The notes: a model not told the origin generated them from the letters alone. A stretch of DNA of 64,000 nt from Pyrinomonas methylaliphatogenes (GCF_000820845.2 NZ_CBXV010000008.1:189001-253000); one strand, 5' to 3'; positions 30,670 through 42,000 are shown, numbered from the stretch's first letter. A program made the numbers and translations.

Positions 30670-30670
30670 G
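30650..30670. promoter_or_regulatory. HAIR-like (HspR-type) operator in the clpB promoter
   Basis: The sequence GTTGAGT-N7-TGTCAAG matches the HspR-associated inverted repeat CTTGAGT-N7-ACTCAAG at 11 of 14 arm positions with exact spacing. It covers the clpB -35 box and part of the spacer, a position suited to repression. A MerR protein of the HspR/CbpM type is encoded at 36048. Confidence 0.4.
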
Positions 30671-30693
30671 AGTTTTGATAGAGGACTTGACAA
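30663..30693. promoter_or_regulatory. Inverted repeat formed by the two divergent -35 boxes
   Basis: TTGTCAAG (30663-30670) and CTTGACAA (30686-30693) are perfect 8-bp arms separated by 15 bp. Each arm contains one -35 hexamer, so any factor binding the repeat could act on both promoters. Confidence 0.6.
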
Positions 30694-30715
30694 GTCGGGG
30701 CGGCCCGTGTATCAT
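30687..30715 (+). promoter_or_regulatory. ftsH promoter
   Basis: TTGACA (30687-30692) and TATCAT (30710-30715) are 17 bp apart. They lie about 33 bp before the ftsH ATG, whose ribosome site is AAGGAGAGG. Confidence 0.8.
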
Positions 30716-30748
30716 TCACCACGAAAGCCCTGAAGGAGAGGCCTTGAA

Positions 30749-32626
30749 ATGAAGAAGCTGTCTCCAGCCCACGTCCTTCATGCCGCGCTCCAGCTACTCC
30801 TGCTCGGCGCTGCCATCTATCTCCTCTACTCCTTCTGGGTGGGGACAGCCGCGCGCCAAGTTCCCTACTCGACCTTCATCGAGCAACTCCGACAAGGGAA
30901 GATCGTAAGCGTCCAAATTGGTTCGACCGAGATCCGCGGTCTGCTCAAAGCAGAGAATGGGCGTCAAGAGATCGTCGCGGCCATCCGTCCGCCTGAGGTT
31001 CAGGATCCGGATCTGCTGCCGCTCCTGCGCGAAAAGAGGGTCGAGGTCGTCGGTCAGCTCGATACCGACGGTTGGTGGCGGGCGCTCTTCGTTTCGGCCT
31101 TTCCCATTCTGCTGCTGATCGGCTTCTGGCTATGGACCTTCCGCCGCTTTGCCGGACAGGGGGCTGAAGCGCTTCAGTTTGGGCGCAATCGCGCCAAGAT
31201 CTACGACCGGAGCGAAGAGCAGAAGGTCACGTTCGCCGATGTGGCGGGCGTGGACGAAGCCGAGGCAGAGCTTGTCGAGATCGTTGATTTTCTGAAGCAT
31301 CCGCAGAAGTATCAGCGTCTTGGCGGGCGCATTCCGAAGGGCGTGCTGCTGGTCGGCCCGCCGGGCACGGGCAAGACCTTGCTCGCGCGCGCCGTGGCGG
31401 GCGAAGCGGGCGTGCCGTTCTTCTCCATCTCCGGATCGGAGTTCGTCGAGCTGTTCGTCGGCGTCGGCGCGGCGCGCGTGCGCGATCTATTCGAGCAGGC
31501 AAAGAAACACGCGCCCTGCATCGTCTTTATTGATGAGCTGGATGCCATCGGCAAATCGCGCGCAGGCATCGCGGCGGCTTCGTTCGGCGGCCATGACGAG
31601 CGCGAGCAGACTTTGAATCAGCTGCTCGTCGAGATGGACGGGTTCGATTCGTCCAAGGGCGTGATCATCATGGCCGCGACCAACCGGCCCGAGGTTCTAG
31701 ATCCAGCGCTGCTTCGACCCGGAAGGTTCGATCGGCAGATCGTCGTTGATCGGCCCGACATCAAGGGGCGCGAAGAGATCCTGCGCGTCCATGCGCGGCG
31801 CGTCAAACTCGCGCCGGACGTCGATCTTTCGGTCGTCGCGGCGCGCACGCCTGGCATGGTCGGAGCGGATCTGGCGAACATCATTAACGAGGCCGCCCTT
31901 CTTGCCGCCCGCCGCGGGGCCGAAGCGGTCGAGATGCGCGATCTCGAAGAGGCGATCGACCGCGTGATGCTTGGGCTCGAAAAGCGCAGCCGCGTGATGA
32001 GCGCTGAGGAGAAAGAGCGCGTCGCCTATCACGAAGTGGGCCATGCGCTCACGGCCCTGTCGGTCGAACATGCCGATCCGGTCCATCGGATCACGATCAT
32101 CCCGCGTTCGATCGGCGCACTGGGCGCGACGCTTCAGCTTCCGACGACCGAGAGGTATCTTCTGACCAAACCCGAGCTGCTGGACCGGCTGGCCGTCATG
32201 CTCGGCGGGCGCGCAGCGGAAGAGATCGTCTATGATGGCGTGATCTCGACGGGCGCACACAACGATTTAGAGCGCGCGACGGAACTGGCTCGGCAGATGG
32301 TCATGCGCTACGGGATGAGCGAGCGGCTGGGCCACATGACCTTCGGCAAGCCGCTCACGGGCCGCTTTCTGGATTCGACGCTTTCGTTCGGCGAGGAGCG
32401 CAACTTCAGCGAGCGTACCGCCGAACTCATTGACGATGAGGTGAAGCAATTGATCGACGCGACCTACGAGCGCGTGAAAGAGATTTTGCGGCGGCGACGC
32501 GCAGCGCTCGATCTGGTCGCGCGCGAACTGCAGAAGCGCGAGACCATCGGACGCGAAGAACTCGAACGATTGGTCCACGAAGCCGAAGCGGGCAAACCCG
32601 CTGAAGCCGCCGCGACCGTTCACTGA
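30749..32626 (+). CDS. ftsH: FtsH membrane-bound AAA+ zinc protease
   Basis: Degrades misassembled membrane proteins and short-lived regulators. The 625 residues have two N-terminal membrane segments ([16 protein letters not shown] and [19 protein letters not shown]) flanking a periplasmic loop, then Walker [21 protein letters not shown] (about 200), Walker [12 protein letters not shown], the second-region-of-homology RPGRFDRQ, and the zinc site HEVGH near residue 428 (HEAGH in most members). The third zinc ligand is in [14 protein letters not shown]. It leads the rightward cluster and faces clpB. Confidence 0.97.
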   Translation: MKKLSPAHVLHAALQLLLLGAAIYLLYSFWVGTAARQVPYSTFIEQLRQGKIVSVQIGSTEIRGLLKAENGRQEIVAAIRPPEVQDPDLLPLLREKRVEVVGQLDTDGWWRALFVSAFPILLLIGFWLWTFRRFAGQGAEALQFGRNRAKIYDRSEEQKVTFADVAGVDEAEAELVEIVDFLKHPQKYQRLGGRIPKGVLLVGPPGTGKTLLARAVAGEAGVPFFSISGSEFVELFVGVGAARVRDLFEQAKKHAPCIVFIDELDAIGKSRAGIAAASFGGHDEREQTLNQLLVEMDGFDSSKGVIIMAATNRPEVLDPALLRPGRFDRQIVVDRPDIKGREEILRVHARRVKLAPDVDLSVVAARTPGMVGADLANIINEAALLAARRGAEAVEMRDLEEAIDRVMLGLEKRSRVMSAEEKERVAYHEVGHALTALSVEHADPVHRITIIPRSIGALGATLQLPTTERYLLTKPELLDRLAVMLGGRAAEEIVYDGVISTGAHNDLERATELARQMVMRYGMSERLGHMTFGKPLTGRFLDSTLSFGEERNFSERTAELIDDEVKQLIDATYERVKEILRRRRAALDLVARELQKRETIGREELERLVHEAEAGKPAEAAATVH

Positions 32627-32644
32627 AGGATGGGATGGGGGCGT

Positions 32645-33028
32645 ATGCACAGGTTCTACGTCATGCGCGGACCACAAGGTCAGATCGAGACGGTGAAGGT
32701 CGGGGGGCAGGCTTTCGTCGCCGTCTGGCCCGATATGATCTCGGCCTTGCGGTATAAAGCGCGCCATCCCGAATTGATGAGCTTCTGGACGGTGCCGCTC
32801 GACCGGCGCCTTTACGAGGAGAAGTTTTTGGACGCCAGCGGCGGGCGGGCGCGCTTCTTCCTGATGTCGGGCGCCAATCCGGGGCAGGAGATCGAGCGCG
32901 GGCGCGCGCTTGATGTGAGCGAGATCGAAGCGGAGCTCTATCCCGAGCTAAGCCGCCACGCGCTGCAAAAGTGGCGTCATGCGGCGCGCTCCGCATCGGG
33001 TCTGCGTGCCAACGAGGCGCGAGTTTGA
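32645..33028 (+). CDS. Small unknown protein between ftsH and dnaK
   Basis: A 127-residue soluble protein I do not recognise. It opens with HRFYVMRGPQGQIETVKVGG and continues with AVWPDMISALRYKARHPELM and WTVPLDRRLYEEKF, then a charged helical C-terminus (ALQKWRHAARSASGLRANEA). The layout, two strand pairs then helices, recalls SseB-like regulatory proteins, but only weakly. ATG 32645 is preferred; an earlier in-frame start at 32630 would begin only 3 bp after the ftsH stop. It is 18 bp from ftsH and 60 bp from dnaK, so it is part of the chaperone operon. Confidence 0.7.
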   Translation: MHRFYVMRGPQGQIETVKVGGQAFVAVWPDMISALRYKARHPELMSFWTVPLDRRLYEEKFLDASGGRARFFLMSGANPGQEIERGRALDVSEIEAELYPELSRHALQKWRHAARSASGLRANEARV

Positions 33029-33088
33029 TCGAAAGTTCGAATCGAAAAGCGATATTGAGTCATACAGCAGCGAGGAGGTGCAGCACTA

Positions 33089-34981
33089 ATGGCTAAAGCG
33101 GTTGGCATAGATTTGGGAACGACCAACTCGGTCGTCGCCGTTATGGAAGGCGATAAACCGACCGTCATCATCAACAGCGAAGGTGGGCGCGTGACGCCTT
33201 CGGTCGTCGCCTTCACCAAGACGGGCGAAAGACTAGTCGGCCAAGTCGCCAAGCGGCAAGCGGTCTTGAACCCGGAGCGCACGATCTACTCGATCAAGCG
33301 TTTCATGGGCCGGCGTTATTCCGAAGTCACGCAAGAGATCAAACAGGTTCCTTACAAAGTCGTCCCCGGTCCGAACGACGCCGTGCGCGTCGAGATCGAC
33401 GGCAAGCTCTATTCGCCCGAAGAGATCTCGGCGATGATCCTGCGCAAGCTGGTCGATGAAGCGTCACGCTACTTGGGCGAGCGGGTCACCGAGGCCGTCA
33501 TCACCGTCCCCGCCTACTTCAACGACGCGCAACGGCAGGCGACCAAAGACGCCGGGACCATTGCCGGATTGAACGTCCTGCGCATCATCAACGAGCCGAC
33601 CGCCGCCGCGCTCGCTTACGGTCTCGACAAGAAGAAGAACGAGACGATTCTGGTCTTCGACCTTGGCGGCGGCACGTTCGATGTCTCCATTCTCGAAGTG
33701 GGCGACGGCGTCTTCGAGGTCAAAGCCACATCGGGCGACACGCATTTGGGCGGCGACGATTTCGACAAACGCATCGTCGATTGGATGCTCGAGGAGTTCA
33801 AGCGCGATCAGGGCATCGACTTGAGCCGCGACCGCCAGGCTCTGCAACGGCTGACCGAAGCCGCCGAGAAGGCCAAGATCGAGCTCTCTTCGACGATGGA
33901 GACCGAGATCAATCTGCCCTTCATCACGGCGGACGCTTCGGGACCGAAGCATCTGTTGATGAAACTGACGCGCGCCAAGTTCGAGCAATTGACGCACGAT
34001 CTGGTCGAGCGCTGCATGGGGCCGGTCCAGCAGGCGCTCGCCGATGCCAAGTTGACGCCTGATAAGATTGACGAAGTGATCCTCGTCGGCGGCGCAACGC
34101 GCATCCCGGCGGTCAAAGAGTTGGTCAAGCGCCTGACGGGCGGCAAAGAGCCCAACCAGTCGGTCAATCCCGATGAGGTGGTCGCCGTTGGCGCGGCGAT
34201 TCAGGCCGCCGTGCTCAAAGGCGAAGTCAAGGACGTCCTCTTGCTCGACGTGACGCCGTTGAGCTTGGGCGTCGAAACGTTGGGCGGCGTGATGACCAAA
34301 CTGATCCCGCGCAACACGACCATTCCGACGCGCAAGTCGGAGATCTTCTCCACCGCCGAAGACAACCAGACGGCCGTGGACATCCACGTGTTGCAGGGCG
34401 AGCGCGAGCTGGCGCGCGACAACCGCACGCTCGGGCGCTTCCGTCTAGAGGGCATCGCGCCCGCACCGCGCGGCGTGCCGCAGATCGAAGTCACTTTCGA
34501 CATCGACGCCAACGGTATCTTGAACGTCTCGGCCAAGGATCTGGCGACCGGCAAAGAGCAGAAGATCACCATCACGGGTTCGACTTCGCTCGACAAGAGC
34601 GAGATCGAGCGCATGATCCGCGACGCCGAGCAGCATGCCGAAGAGGATCGGCGTCGGCGCGAACTGGTCGAAGCGCGCAACAACGCCGACTCGCTCGCTT
34701 ATCAGGTCGAGCGCTCGCTCCGCGATCTGGGCGATCGGGTGCCCGTCAACGAACGCGCGCGCGCCGAGCAGTTGATAAGCGAGATCCGAAGCGCGATCAA
34801 GGATGATTCGGTCGGCATCGATCGCTTGCGCCAGTTGACGAGCGATCTACAGCAAATCTCGCATGCGATCGCGAGCGCCGCTTACCAGCAGACGACCTCG
34901 GCGGGCGCTGGCGCGACGAGCGGCACCTCTGGCGGTTCGGGCGACGATGTGATCGATGCCGAGTACACGCCGAAGAACTGA
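33089..34981 (+). CDS. dnaK: DnaK (Hsp70)
   Basis: ATP-driven chaperone of the cytosol. The 630-residue protein has the complete nucleotide-binding domain ([59 protein letters not shown]), the linker LLLDVTP, the substrate-binding domain and the helical lid. The C-terminal tail is glycine-rich with the usual ending [19 protein letters not shown] lies 9 bp before the ATG. grpE and hrcA, which flank dnaK in many bacteria, are not present. DnaJ follows after 52 bp. Confidence 0.98.
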   Translation: MAKAVGIDLGTTNSVVAVMEGDKPTVIINSEGGRVTPSVVAFTKTGERLVGQVAKRQAVLNPERTIYSIKRFMGRRYSEVTQEIKQVPYKVVPGPNDAVRVEIDGKLYSPEEISAMILRKLVDEASRYLGERVTEAVITVPAYFNDAQRQATKDAGTIAGLNVLRIINEPTAAALAYGLDKKKNETILVFDLGGGTFDVSILEVGDGVFEVKATSGDTHLGGDDFDKRIVDWMLEEFKRDQGIDLSRDRQALQRLTEAAEKAKIELSSTMETEINLPFITADASGPKHLLMKLTRAKFEQLTHDLVERCMGPVQQALADAKLTPDKIDEVILVGGATRIPAVKELVKRLTGGKEPNQSVNPDEVVAVGAAIQAAVLKGEVKDVLLLDVTPLSLGVETLGGVMTKLIPRNTTIPTRKSEIFSTAEDNQTAVDIHVLQGERELARDNRTLGRFRLEGIAPAPRGVPQIEVTFDIDANGILNVSAKDLATGKEQKITITGSTSLDKSEIERMIRDAEQHAEEDRRRRELVEARNNADSLAYQVERSLRDLGDRVPVNERARAEQLISEIRSAIKDDSVGIDRLRQLTSDLQQISHAIASAAYQQTTSAGAGATSGTSGGSGDDVIDAEYTPKN

Positions 34982-35033
34982 TCGCGCGCTGGCCCAATCG
35001 AAGAAGGCGCAAGCTTAGGGTTGAGGGCGGAAG

Positions 35034-36032
35034 ATGGCGGCTCAGGTGAAGGATTACTACGAGATACTCGGCGTCAGCCGCACGGCTTCGGAAGACGAGA
35101 TCAAGGCGGCTTACCGCCGTCTGGCGCGCAAGTACCATCCCGACCTCAACCCGGGCGACAAGGCCGCCGAAGAGAAGTTCAAAGAGTTACAAGAAGCCTA
35201 CGATGTGCTCTCCGATCCGGAGAAGCGCAAGCAGTACGACCAGTTCGGGCCGAACTGGCGCGCGGCGACGGCGGGTGGTCCACCGCCCGGTTGGGAAGGC
35301 TTTCGCACTGGACCAGGCGGTTTCGATTTCAGCGATTTCGAATTCGGTTTCGGGCGGGGCGTCGGCGCCGATATCTTCGAGGAGCTTTTCGGCACGCGCA
35401 CGCGCCGACGGCGCAGTCGCGGTCAAGACGTCGAAGCCGAGCTGGAGCTTTCGCTCGAAGAGGCGCACCGCGGCGGACGGCGCACGATTCAACTTCAGGT
35501 CGCTGATCTCTGTCCGAGTTGCCAGGGCACGGGACTGGTCGGCGGCAATCAGATCTGCGCGACCTGCCGCGGCGCGGGGCAAGTGTCGCGATCTAAATCG
35601 ATCGAAGTGAACATTCCGCCGGGCGTGCGCGACGGCACGACGCTGCGGCTCGCCGGTCAGGGTGGAGCCGGGGCGAGCGGCGCGCCCGCAGGCGATCTCT
35701 ACCTGCACATCAAGTTGCGACCGCACCCGCGCTTTACGGTCCACGGCGATGACGTTGAGACCGAACTGCAGATCGCGCCATGGGAAGCGGTCCTCGGCGC
35801 GCGCGTCACGGTGCCGACCATCGATGGGCAGGTCGAGATGACCATCCCGCCCGGCGCGCAGACCGGCCAGCGATTGCGTCTGCGCGGGCAGGGATTGAAC
35901 CGTCGGCGCGGCGGTCGCGGCGACGAGTACGTGCGGTTGAAGATCGTCGTCCCGCGCGCGCCGACGCCGGAGGAGCGTCGTTTATTCGAGGAGCTGCGGC
36001 GCATCTCACGTTTCGATCCGCGCGCCGTATGA
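35034..36032 (+). CDS. dnaJ: DnaJ with a reduced zinc-binding region
   Basis: Co-chaperone that feeds substrates to DnaK and stimulates its ATPase. The J domain is complete (HPD at 35-37), followed by a G/F-rich linker with [19 protein letters not shown]. The zinc region has only two CxxCxGxG units, C160/C163 (CPSCQGTG) and C175/C178 (CATCRGAG), where canonical DnaJ has four. One zinc site can form. Two C-terminal beta domains follow ([20 protein letters not shown] and [20 protein letters not shown]). At 332 residues it is between CbpA and full DnaJ in build. It is 15 bp upstream of the CbpM/HspR-like gene. Confidence 0.93.
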   Translation: MAAQVKDYYEILGVSRTASEDEIKAAYRRLARKYHPDLNPGDKAAEEKFKELQEAYDVLSDPEKRKQYDQFGPNWRAATAGGPPPGWEGFRTGPGGFDFSDFEFGFGRGVGADIFEELFGTRTRRRRSRGQDVEAELELSLEEAHRGGRRTIQLQVADLCPSCQGTGLVGGNQICATCRGAGQVSRSKSIEVNIPPGVRDGTTLRLAGQGGAGASGAPAGDLYLHIKLRPHPRFTVHGDDVETELQIAPWEAVLGARVTVPTIDGQVEMTIPPGAQTGQRLRLRGQGLNRRRGGRGDEYVRLKIVVPRAPTPEERRLFEELRRISRFDPRAV

Positions 36033-36047
36033 AGGGAGCTGAAAGCG

Positions 36048-36362
36048 ATGACGACCACGGCCTTCGTCCGCTTGACCGATTTCGATCTGGATGAGCCGTT
36101 GGCCATCGAAGAGGTGGCCGAAGCGACGGGCGCGCATGAGCGTTTGCTCCACAGACTGGTCCAGTCAGGTCTGCTCGAAGCCATCTGGAACGAGGCGGGG
36201 AAACCGATGCTCACCACACGCACGATGCTCCGCTTCCGCCGGATGCAGAGGTTGCACCGCGATCTCGGGGTTAATTTCGCCGGCGCGGCTGTGATCCTCG
36301 ATCTGCTGGACCGGATCGAGCAGATGCGCCGCGAGCTAGACAACCTGCATGAAAAGTTCTGA
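36048..36362 (+). CDS. CbpM/HspR-like MerR-family protein
   Basis: A 104-residue protein with a MerR-type helix-turn-helix ([20 protein letters not shown] then LVQSGLLE) and a helical C-terminus ([20 protein letters not shown]). The 'DLGVN.AG' helix is shared by HspR, the repressor of dnaK and clpB in actinobacteria and epsilonproteobacteria, and by CbpM, which binds the J domain and controls CbpA. The order dnaK-dnaJ-this gene fits both. It has no zinc or effector-binding domain. DNA repression and J-protein modulation are both open. GAAGGGAG precedes the ATG. Confidence 0.75.
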   Translation: MTTTAFVRLTDFDLDEPLAIEEVAEATGAHERLLHRLVQSGLLEAIWNEAGKPMLTTRTMLRFRRMQRLHRDLGVNFAGAAVILDLLDRIEQMRRELDNLHEKF

Positions 36363-36371
36363 CCTGGGCGT

Positions 36372-36389
36372 GCGGAGATCAGTCTCCGC
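36372..36389 (+). other. Perfect hairpin ahead of groES
   Basis: GCGGAGA (36372-36378) and TCTCCGC (36383-36389) flank a TCAG loop in the 68-bp spacer before groES. There is no U-run after it, so it could be a processing site separating dnaKJ and groE messages. No CIRCE element is seen here. Confidence 0.35.
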
Positions 36390-36430
36390 GCCGAAAATCT
36401 CAAAAACTTCATGAGGAGGTGAATGCAAAG

Positions 36431-36754
36431 ATGTCGGTTCCGATTCGTCCGCTTCATGATCGCGTTCTGATCAAGCGTATCGAAGAACCCGAGCAGATCC
36501 GTGGCGGTATCGTCATCCCTGACACGGCCAAAGAGAAACCGCAGCAGGGCGAGGTGCTCGCCGTCGGCGAGGGCAAATACGACAAGGACGGCAAGCGCAT
36601 TCCGCTCGATGTCAAGCCGGGCGATCGCGTCCTCTTCGGCAAGTACAGCGGAACAGAAGTGCGCATCGACGATGAAGAGTATCTCATCATGCGCGAAGAT
36701 GAGATCCTCGGCGTCTTCACCGCTGCGGCCCAAACTAAGTCGGCGGGACGCTGA
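36431..36754 (+). CDS. groES: GroES co-chaperonin
   Basis: The lid of the GroEL chamber. The 107-residue protein begins [20 protein letters not shown], shows the mobile loop [20 protein letters not shown] and ends [26 protein letters not shown] at 36414 favours ATG 36431; an in-frame GTG at 36419 overlaps the ribosome site. It is followed by groEL after 82 bp. Confidence 0.97.
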   Translation: MSVPIRPLHDRVLIKRIEEPEQIRGGIVIPDTAKEKPQQGEVLAVGEGKYDKDGKRIPLDVKPGDRVLFGKYSGTEVRIDDEEYLIMREDEILGVFTAAAQTKSAGR

Positions 36755-36803
36755 TCGCCTCCGCGCGACGGGACTTCAACTTTAACTCGACTCTGGTAGA
36801 TGA

Positions 36804-38465
<1,662 letters not shown>

Positions 38466-38492
38466 TCCCGAATAAGGGATGCGAGATCTTTC

Positions 38493-38525
38493 GGGCCCCT
38501 AAAGCAAAAGGGGCCCAATTCTTTC
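38493..38525 (+). terminator. Intrinsic terminator of the groESL operon
   Basis: GGGCCCCT (38493-38500) pairs with AGGGGCCC (38509-38516) around AAAGCAAA, followed by AATTCTTT. It lies 28 bp past the groEL stop. Confidence 0.8.
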
Positions 38526-38604
38526 ATAACCATCGCCCACCATCTTTCTCGCGCCGATTTGGTCTTCAGTTGCGAACCCATTTTTCATAACCATCGCTCA
38601 CCAT
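38522..38604. repeat. Pair of 22-nt direct repeats downstream of groEL, offset 61 bp
   Basis: TTTCATAACCATCGC (then C or T) CACCAT occurs at 38522-38543 and 38583-38604 with one difference. It starts inside the T-run of the groEL terminator. No gene overlaps. Confidence 0.8.
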
Positions 38605-38626
38605 TACCTTGATCTTCTCTTTAAAC

Positions 38627-38659
38627 CCATCGGGACTTTGCAAAACGGCGTCCCGATGG
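38627..38659 (+). terminator. Hairpin in the leader of the DUF1015 gene
   Basis: CCATCGGGAC (38627-38636) pairs perfectly with GTCCCGATGG (38650-38659) and is followed by ATAGTCTTT. It may be a second terminator or an attenuator before the next gene. Confidence 0.45.
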
Positions 38660-38707
38660 ATAGTCTTTAAGATCGATCGTCAAGCATCGGGTTCAAGGAG
38701 AAGAGTC

Positions 38708-39937
38708 GTGGTCACAATCTACCCTTTCCGCGCACTTCGCCCGCCAAAGGAGCGCGTCGCGCAAATCGCCGCAGTGCCGTACGATGTCGTCGACACGGAA
38801 GAGGCGCGCGCTCTTGCTGCCGATAATCCGTGGAGCTTCCTCCACGTCTCGCGGGCTGAGATAGATCTTCCGCCGAACGTGGACCCATACAGCGATTCCG
38901 TTTACGAGAGAGCGAAAGCTAATTTCGAACGCCTGATCGAGACCGGCCCGCTCACGACGGAAGCCGAACCGAGCATCTACGTTTACCGTCTTCGCATGGG
39001 ATCGCACACGCAAACGGGGATCGCCGCCTGTTTCAGCGTGGACGAGTACGATTCCGACATCATCCGCAAACATGAGAAGACGCGGCGCGACAAGGAAGAC
39101 GATCGCATGCGCCACATACTCGCGCTGCGCGCGCAGACCGGTCCAGTCTTCCTCACTTATCGTCCACACAAGAGGCTCGATGAGTTGGTAGCGAACGTGA
39201 CGGCGAGCGAACCGCTCTACGATTTCACCGCCGCCGACGACGTGCGACATACGATCTGGCGCGCGCCGATCGCGGATCCTTTCGTCGAAGCTTTCCGCGA
39301 AGTGCCGGCGCTTTACATCGCCGATGGGCATCATCGCGCGGCAAGCGCCAGTCGCGCGCGCGCCGTCTTGCGTCAACAGAATCCGCACCATACGGGCGCG
39401 GAAGAGTACAATCGCTTCCTCGCCGTCGCCTTCCCGTCAGATCAGGTTCAAATCCTCGCTTACAATCGCGTCGTGCGCGATCTCAACAATCTGACGCCGG
39501 GCGAGTTTCTAAATGAGGTCGAGAAGCGTTTCGAAGTCACGACGAACGCGCCGCCCGCCCCGGCGGCGCGCGGCGAGTGGTCCATGTTTCTGGACGGGCG
39601 ATGGTATGGCTTGAAGTTAAGGGAGAAGTTCAAGCCGGCGACGGACGATGCCGTCGCCAATCTCGACGTGAGTCTACTGCAGGATAACTTGCTTGAACCG
39701 ATCCTCGGGATCAAGGACGTGCGAACTGACAAGCGAATAGATTTTGTCGGCGGCGCGCGCGGCACTGCTGAATTGGAGCGTCTGGTCCGCGAAGGTCACG
39801 CGGCGGTCGCTTTCTCGCTCTATCCGACGACCGTTGACGATCTTCTGCGCGTCTCGGACGCTGGTGGGATCATGCCGCCGAAATCGACCTGGTTCGAACC
39901 GAAGTTGCGTGATGGGCTTTTGATCCATCTCATTTGA
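38708..39937 (+). CDS. DUF1015 family protein
   Basis: A 409-residue soluble protein of a widespread but uncharacterised family, often sitting beside serA and serC as here. Family marks seen are YPFRALRPPKERVAQIAAVP then YDVVDTEEARALA, FLHVSRAEIDLPP, the ADGHHRAASASRARAVLRQ block, and the C-terminal PPKSTWFEPKLRDGLLIH. The GTG at 38708 is preceded by AAGGAG at good distance, and the frame upstream is unrelated to the family. It begins a plus-strand run with serA 19 bp downstream. A role tied to serine metabolism is inferred from position. Confidence 0.9.
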   Translation: MVTIYPFRALRPPKERVAQIAAVPYDVVDTEEARALAADNPWSFLHVSRAEIDLPPNVDPYSDSVYERAKANFERLIETGPLTTEAEPSIYVYRLRMGSHTQTGIAACFSVDEYDSDIIRKHEKTRRDKEDDRMRHILALRAQTGPVFLTYRPHKRLDELVANVTASEPLYDFTAADDVRHTIWRAPIADPFVEAFREVPALYIADGHHRAASASRARAVLRQQNPHHTGAEEYNRFLAVAFPSDQVQILAYNRVVRDLNNLTPGEFLNEVEKRFEVTTNAPPAPAARGEWSMFLDGRWYGLKLREKFKPATDDAVANLDVSLLQDNLLEPILGIKDVRTDKRIDFVGGARGTAELERLVREGHAAVAFSLYPTTVDDLLRVSDAGGIMPPKSTWFEPKLRDGLLIHLI

Positions 39938-39956
39938 AGAAAGGGGCCAACGGAAC

Positions 39957-41165
39957 ATGCGGGTGCTCATCGCCGATAAATTCGAACGCTCCGGCTTGGA
40001 AGCCTTACAAGCTTTCGGCTGCGAGGTCATCTATCAACCGGATCTCAAGGATGATTCGCTCGTGGCGGAGATCAGAAGAGTGCGCCCAGATGTCTTAGTC
40101 GTCCGCTCGACGCGCGTAACCGAGCCTATGTTCGACGCTGGACCGATCAAACTGGTCGTGCGCGCGGGCGCAGGTTACAACACGATCGACGTCGCGGCAG
40201 CATCGAAACGCGGCATATATGTATCGAACTGTCCGGGCAAAAATTCGATCGCCGTCGCCGAACTCGCCTTCGGGCTAATCCTCGCGCTCGATCGGCGCAT
40301 CGCCGATAACGTCATCGAGCTCCGACAAGGTCGCTGGAACAAGAAGGAGTTTTCGAAAGCGCGCGGCCTGTATGGACGAACGCTCGGGCTGATCGGCGTC
40401 GGACAGATCGGCCAAGAGATGATCCCCCGCGCGCACGCTTTCGGGATGAAGGTGATCGCTTGGAGTCGGAGTTTGACGCCTGAACGGGCCGCCACGCTGG
40501 GCATCGCGCGCAAAGATTCGCCGCTCGATGTCGCGCGCGAGGCGGATGTCATAAGCGTCCATTTGGCGTTGACGCCGGAGACGCGCGGGATGATCGGCGC
40601 AGAGTTTTTCGCCGCGATGCGCGAAGGCGCCTATTTCATCAACACCTCGCGCGGCGAGATCGTCGATCAAGCGGCGCTGATCAAAGCGATGCGCGAGCGT
40701 GGCATACGCGCCGGACTCGACGTTTACGCCAGCGAGCCGACTGCCGGAACGGACGATTTTAACGACGAGATCGCGCGCGAACCCAATCTTTACGGCACGC
40801 ACCACATCGGGGCGTCGACCGATCAGGCGCAAGAGGCGATCGCGGCAGAGACCGTCCGCATCATCAAGACCTTCAAAGAAACGGGCAAGGTGCCGAACGT
40901 CGTCAATCTGGCCGAACGCACTCCGGCCACACATACGCTCGTCGTGCGCCATCGCGACCGGCCCGGCGTGCTCGCCCACGTGCTCGGCGCGATCCGCGCC
41001 GCCGAGATCAACGTCCAGGAGATGGAGAACATCGTCTTCGCTGGCGCGCAAGCCGCCATCGCGCGCATCAATCTGGAATCGGCGCCTTCGCGCGAGATGT
41101 TGGACCGTTTGCAGGTCGAGAACCCCGACATCATCGAGCTTGATCTGCTGGAGTTGAAGAGCTAG
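39957..41165 (+). CDS. serA: D-3-phosphoglycerate dehydrogenase with ACT domain
   Basis: First step of serine synthesis: oxidises 3-phosphoglycerate with NAD+. The 402-residue enzyme has the nucleotide-binding loop GRTLGLIGVGQIGQEMI, the catalytic Arg in INTSRGEIVDQ and the His in NLYGTHHIGASTDQAQ. The C-terminal ACT domain (THTLVVRHRDRPGVLAHVLG) probably senses serine. It follows the DUF1015 gene by 19 bp and is followed by an SDR and serC, the third enzyme-coding partner. Confidence 0.93.
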   Translation: MRVLIADKFERSGLEALQAFGCEVIYQPDLKDDSLVAEIRRVRPDVLVVRSTRVTEPMFDAGPIKLVVRAGAGYNTIDVAAASKRGIYVSNCPGKNSIAVAELAFGLILALDRRIADNVIELRQGRWNKKEFSKARGLYGRTLGLIGVGQIGQEMIPRAHAFGMKVIAWSRSLTPERAATLGIARKDSPLDVAREADVISVHLALTPETRGMIGAEFFAAMREGAYFINTSRGEIVDQAALIKAMRERGIRAGLDVYASEPTAGTDDFNDEIAREPNLYGTHHIGASTDQAQEAIAAETVRIIKTFKETGKVPNVVNLAERTPATHTLVVRHRDRPGVLAHVLGAIRAAEINVQEMENIVFAGAQAAIARINLESAPSREMLDRLQVENPDIIELDLLELKS

Positions 41166-41181
41166 CTGATCGTTTGCGGCG

Positions 41182-42000
41182 ATGGAAGCGACTCTGATCA
41201 CGGGCGCATCGAGCGGAATCGGCGAGGCTTTCGCGCGCCGTCTCGCCGAGCGAGGCGATAATCTGGTGCTCGTCGCCCGCACAGAGGCAAAGCTCAAAGC
41301 TTTGTGCGAAGAACTCCATCGAACTCACCGCGTCGCCGCGCGATACATCGTCGCCGACCTTACGATTCACGATGCCCCGCTCCGCATCTTCGAAGAGACC
41401 GAAGAACGAGCTCTGCGCATCACGACGCTCATCAACAACGCCGGCGTCGGCGCGGTCGGCGATTTCGCGACGCTCGATCTCGACAGGCAACTGCGAATGC
41501 TCGACTTGAACGTGCGCGCGCTCGTTGCGCTCACCCATCTCTATTTGAGAGGGATGCGCGAAAGAGGCCACGGGACGATCATCAACGTCGCTTCGACGGC
41601 CGCCTTTCAAGCCGTCCCTTACATGGCGACCTACGCGGCGACGAAAGCCTTCGTGCTCTCCTTCAGCGAAGCGCTGGCCGAAGAGAATCGCCCATTCGGC
41701 ATCCGCGTCATGGCGCTCTGCCCCGGAGCGACCGCTACCAACTTCTTCAAAGTCGCGGGGGCGGAAGAAGCGCTGCCCTTCCGCGCATTGGAGAGGCCCG
41801 AACGGGTCGTCGAAGCGGCGCTCCGCGCGCTCAAGCATCACCGCGTCCGGGCAGTTCACGGTCGAGCCAATCGTTTGCTGATCGAACTCGAACGTTTCGT
41901 TCCACGCTCATTCGTCACGCGGCTCATCGGGCGCGCCATGCGCCCTCATTACGGAAAGATCGAACGCGACGAAAGCGAGAAGAGCCTCCTCGACGTGTAA
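41182..42000 (+). CDS. Short-chain dehydrogenase/reductase
   Basis: The 272-residue enzyme has the classical SDR marks: cofactor loop TGASSGIGEAFARRLAE, the NNAG motif (LINNAGVGAVGDF), catalytic Ser (INVASTAAFQ) and the YAATK pair. After the active site comes a 'PGATATNFF' loop. It resembles the YqjQ/DltE-like group (COG0300), whose substrates are unknown. It lies 16 bp after serA and 90 bp before serC, so it is probably co-transcribed, though no step of serine synthesis needs it. Confidence 0.9.
   Translation: MEATLITGASSGIGEAFARRLAERGDNLVLVARTEAKLKALCEELHRTHRVAARYIVADLTIHDAPLRIFEETEERALRITTLINNAGVGAVGDFATLDLDRQLRMLDLNVRALVALTHLYLRGMRERGHGTIINVASTAAFQAVPYMATYAATKAFVLSFSEALAEENRPFGIRVMALCPGATATNFFKVAGAEEALPFRALERPERVVEAALRALKHHRVRAVHGRANRLLIELERFVPRSFVTRLIGRAMRPHYGKIERDESEKSLLDV

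Noticed and set aside
33055-33060. HAIR site before dnaK
   Set aside because: A single TTGAGT half-site is present without a second arm at the required distance.
36363-36430. CIRCE (HrcA) operator before groES
   Set aside because: No TTAGCACTC-N9-GAGTGCTAA or near match; only an unrelated 7-bp hairpin.
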